In this document: positions 60,840-64,000 of the stretch, piece after piece
Layout: each line of letters starts with the position of its first letter
Position numbering within the stretch: the stretch's first letter is position 1
Assembly: GCA_036872755.1 (NCBI GenBank)
Contig: JAVHNS010000004.1
Span: 2,790,001 to 2,854,000 of the forward strand
Direction of reading: 5' to 3'
Length of the DNA: 64,000 nucleotides
Origin: Orbilia blumenaviensis
Taxonomy: Eukaryota; Ascomycota; Orbiliomycetes; Orbiliales; Orbiliaceae
The notes under the pieces: model-generated
What the model saw: only the letters and a program-made list of their open reading frames with translations
The model's database searches: none
What the model was told of the DNA's origin: nothing
Position numbers and translations under genes: made by a program

Positions 60840-63800
60840 TGTTGGAAGTTGAATCGAAGTTGGAGCTCCCAAAAAAGAAAGGCCGAGTCACATGATCATG
60901 AACCATGACCCCTGCCCTAACCAGCCCGCTATTCGAATCCAGCCAGCTTCTCGCCGCATGTGTGCATTGCATGCATGTGCACTGGCCAGTTTACATTTAT
61001 AATCTCTACTGAACTAACTACCTAGATTCAAAGCCTAAGTAGGTAGTTACGTAGTCACGAGTAACCCAACGACAATCTAAGTAGCTAAAAACTTTAGTAG
61101 AAAACATAATCATGGATCGATAGCGTATGTAACCAGCAGCTTTTAAGCTTTATAATGGCTACTCAGCTTAGCATTTGCTAAGTAGGAATTCTGATTGTCA
61201 CTTTACATAAATCCAACAGCCCGTGAGCGCGCTCCAAATAGCCGGCTCTTGTGAGAAGAGAATATTGTTGTTGACTATCCGTCCTGGCGAAAGCTTACAT
61301 GTCACCACAACGACCCTGTAAGTAATAATACTTCAGCGACGCTGCAACGACACAGCAAGAATGCCTCATTGCATTGGCACTTCTGTTACGTTTTCTTAAT
61401 TTATCTTTTAATTTTTTTTCTATCACCTTTGCGGGCGTCTTAATACGACTTGGTGGGTACCTAAGTATTCATTATATTAGTAAGGTTGAATTATAAACGC
61501 GGAGGTTGTTAGAACTACACCGGGTTCGACGAAGCCTCCTTTACAAATCTATGAATTTTCCCATAGGCGACTAGTTAAACATATCCCTCAAATGTGGGAT
61601 ACTGATGAAGCATCATGCAGTCTATGTCAACCTCTTCATGCTTTCACTATTTGCATGAAGAGGCTCTTCCGGGCTAGGTATGTTATGTTAGCTAGAGGCT
61701 GGGATGAACGGTTATTTCCCCCCTAGTCGCCATTCAAATTGATTACAGGTGGTCAATGATTCTTGCTCTGCACTTAGGATACCGATGGTTACTTCCTGCC
61801 GAAATTAGGGATCTAGCTGTGGTTTGGAGAACGGTTTCGGTAGCTAGCCAAGCTTCCCAGCTGTAGCGTTAATCCCATTCACCCACTGCTTTACACTTGG
61901 GTTTACCGACACTGTGACCCCGTTTTTCGAGATTCCTGTATTGATACATTTGTATACATTAATCGTATGCTTAAATCATAGTCTTTTTTACTGTTGTATG
62001 ACCCTAGGCCAAGGATTAAGACCGAAGTCGGACTTTAGTCGAAGAGATTCTCTCATGTGGTCCTTGTATAGTAGGATCGGAATAAAGCCCTCAGGGCGAA
62101 AGTTGGGGCACACCTACTTTGAATTTTTGAGGAAGCTGGCCCGAGTCCACTATACTAGGATATCTAGATAATTCCTATGGCCAGAAACATTAACATATAT
62201 AGCTACGACGTAAGCTTAAGTGGTAGATTCTGAAACTTCTAAAACTGAAGCGTTATCATAGAATTGATTACCGGCGCACACTTGAGAACTTCAATAGAAA
62301 AAGCTCTCATTACAGATTTATAAATTTTGCACACAGCGAGGGCTGTAGACCAGTGACGAACCGAGAGAATATGTTAATCTATATGGAGGGTTCCAAGGAA
62401 GCTTTTATTAAACTTGAAATAAACATATGAAAATGGAGTGTTCTGACGAGAGAATGACGCGCGTACTACCGGATTTAATCAAGATAAACGATTATCTGCT
62501 CGAGCCGGCGAGGTCTGTTTTGACCCCCATGAGCTCGGCATGGTTAGTTCGGATCGACATGTTCATGTCTGGGCCGACGCACTCTTATTCCGTTTGCTTC
62601 ACAGAATCCACCTCGGCAGAAAGGGGTGTGATACATATTCTTTTGAATAAAGTAACATGACAACCGGAGATAGGTCCGAGTGTCAACTATAGGCGGGGAA
62701 AGCGATTTATGATTGCCGTGGGCTACAACGCCGACATACCAGCTGCAGCGCATTGCCGCAAAAATGTTGGAGTTCCAAAATGGGGATGGTGCATATAGCC
62801 ACAACCAATCAAACCGCTCGGATGAAGAATCACTTGCCCAACCACATCGAAGACCTATCTGGATACCGCCTACAATATCGGAATTCAACCTCTAGCAAGA
62901 AAAAAGGCACACTAATGGTTTGAGGAGGGAGAAAAGTTCATCTGATCTCAACTGAGCTCCCAAAAACACCTCAACATTGGCGCCTGTTCGGACTATCAGA
63001 TCGTCTGACCGCAACTTAGATATGAACCGGCGTGGCGGTATCGATATGTACCCTGCCAATGGAAATTAGTTTGTCCCATGCTACATCAAAGGCCCAAAAT
63101 TTTGAGCTCCAAGCTAGACGACCACCAAAAAGCCCGTGGCATGACATGGCTTTTAAGGCATCAACCTAACCATAACCAATAGACCCGAGCTAATATACCC
63201 CCATTATTTGGGGTATATCATGATTTCCATATAGCATGGATGGAGAACACTTCACAGATACCCGAGCCGTGCCGGGTGGAGATTAGAATGGATACCGCGA
63301 TCTCATATCTCCGAAATACCCAACCCGCCCGCTGAAGCCTAGTTACCACGCAAATAAATGATGAGCAAATAGAGGGCTTAATTTCGAAATCGGACATAGA
63401 ATATCTGGAATAAATACCAAGCGGAGAAAAAAAAAAAAAAAAAAAAAGATTGGCTCACCTGCGCCCGATACTGGTGGGAATTGTGCCGCTGTAAATGTAT
63501 GTGGCTTCAGCACCGGCTCAGAGCTCAGCTTGCATCTGCAGCTCTGCATTCCAGAAATGCAGTTTGAAGCTTCCCCCTTCATTTCTGGCTGCCGCAGCAA
63601 ACATGCAAAAGGTATAATTCTACCCGGTTCCCGGGTAACAAACATCCTTCCAACCGACAAAAAAAAAGAAATTTATGATTCAGAATCTCGAATTCTTTTG
63701 AGGTGACTTTTTTCTTTCTCAATAGCAGCGGCAGCTTTGAGCTCGAGTTTACAAGATGGTTGGGATAGTTAGCCAATTACTTGCCGCAATTCAAAATATC

Positions 63801-64000
63801 GCGTCAGAGCAAATGGACATATGGCACGGAACCCGGATAAAGCTCCTCGGAACTCTGTCTATACGAAAATAGTGACATGAGCCCATTAGTTCTTACCTCA
63901 AAAGAACCCAAAAGCCCTGCTACGAACATCAGTCCACAAACTGCCTTTTATCCGCATATAGATATGCATATGTGCATAAAAATTAAAAATTGATTACCTA
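60840..64000. other. Right end of the window; no supported gene
   Basis: About 3.2 kb without a convincing gene. A stretch at ~61500-62170 has long semi-open frames on the plus strand interrupted by stops and looks like a decayed coding or transposon remnant, but I recognise no domain. An A21 tract lies at 63427-63447. Short frames at 62427-62888 and 63343-63776 have no motif. Confidence 0.45.
63427..63447 (+). repeat. Poly(A) tract, 21 A
   Basis: Uninterrupted A21 in the gene-free right end. No element body or target-site duplication recognised. Confidence 0.95.

Noticed and set aside
61500..62171. Possible transposon or reverse-transcriptase remnant
   Set aside because: Frames are broken and I recognise no RT, transposase or integrase motif, so it is only noted as a possible relic.
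1..64000. CRISPR arrays, rRNA genes or insertion sequences
   Set aside because: No regularly spaced repeats, no rRNA-like stretches and no intact mobile-element ORFs were seen.

Overview
The window looks like nuclear DNA of a filamentous ascomycete (Pezizomycotina). Genes are interrupted by short introns (50-113 nt) with GTAAGT-like donors, CTAAC/CTGAC-like branch sites and YAG acceptors. The gene families are typical of that group: DUF4246, a fungal kinase with TPR repeats, F-box proteins, a Crh-type GH16 wall enzyme and an LRA1-type L-rhamnose dehydrogenase. I cannot fix the class or species. Exon structures below were built by hand by joining reading frames at splice signals; every multi-exon model is frame-consistent unless stated.

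Left part (1-16 kb): a minus-strand gene (1438-4058) fuses an FAD-dependent amine/amino-acid oxidase-like domain to an SH3 domain and needs a 4-nt micro-exon. A gene-poor stretch of about 9 kb follows (4.06-13.3 kb). Then come a GNAT acetyltransferase (13346-14195, +) and an L-rhamnose-1-dehydrogenase (15040-16016, -) whose C-terminus lies on 22- and 29-nt exons.

Middle (17.8-41.2 kb): an F-box protein, the Golgi tether subunit COG4, and the beta subunit of geranylgeranyltransferase I (CDC43), the last two convergent. Next is a more accessory-looking stretch: a four-helix membrane protein, a five-exon DUF4246 protein, a second F-box protein, an alpha/beta hydrolase with a Ser/Pro-rich insert, and a 1375-residue kinase-Sel1-TPR protein that ends directly in a 21-A tract. 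These genes are separated by AT-rich spacers.

Right part (42.2-60.6 kb): mostly housekeeping or conserved genes. They are a lipid-droplet-hydrolase-like protein with an unusual basic N-terminal extension, a coiled-coil protein with a possible very long leader, a CorA-type Mg2+ transporter (Alr1/Mnr2 class), a Crh-type GH16 transglycosylase, two small ORFs that may be one gene, and the replicative helicase subunit MCM4 with an MCB box (ACGCGT) about 200 bp upstream. The last 3 kb hold no gene I can support.

No rRNA, convincing tRNA, CRISPR array or intact transposon was seen. The genes do not form an operon or an obvious metabolic cluster. The most notable items are the micro-exon-dependent oxidase-SH3 fusion and the kinase-Sel1-TPR protein.
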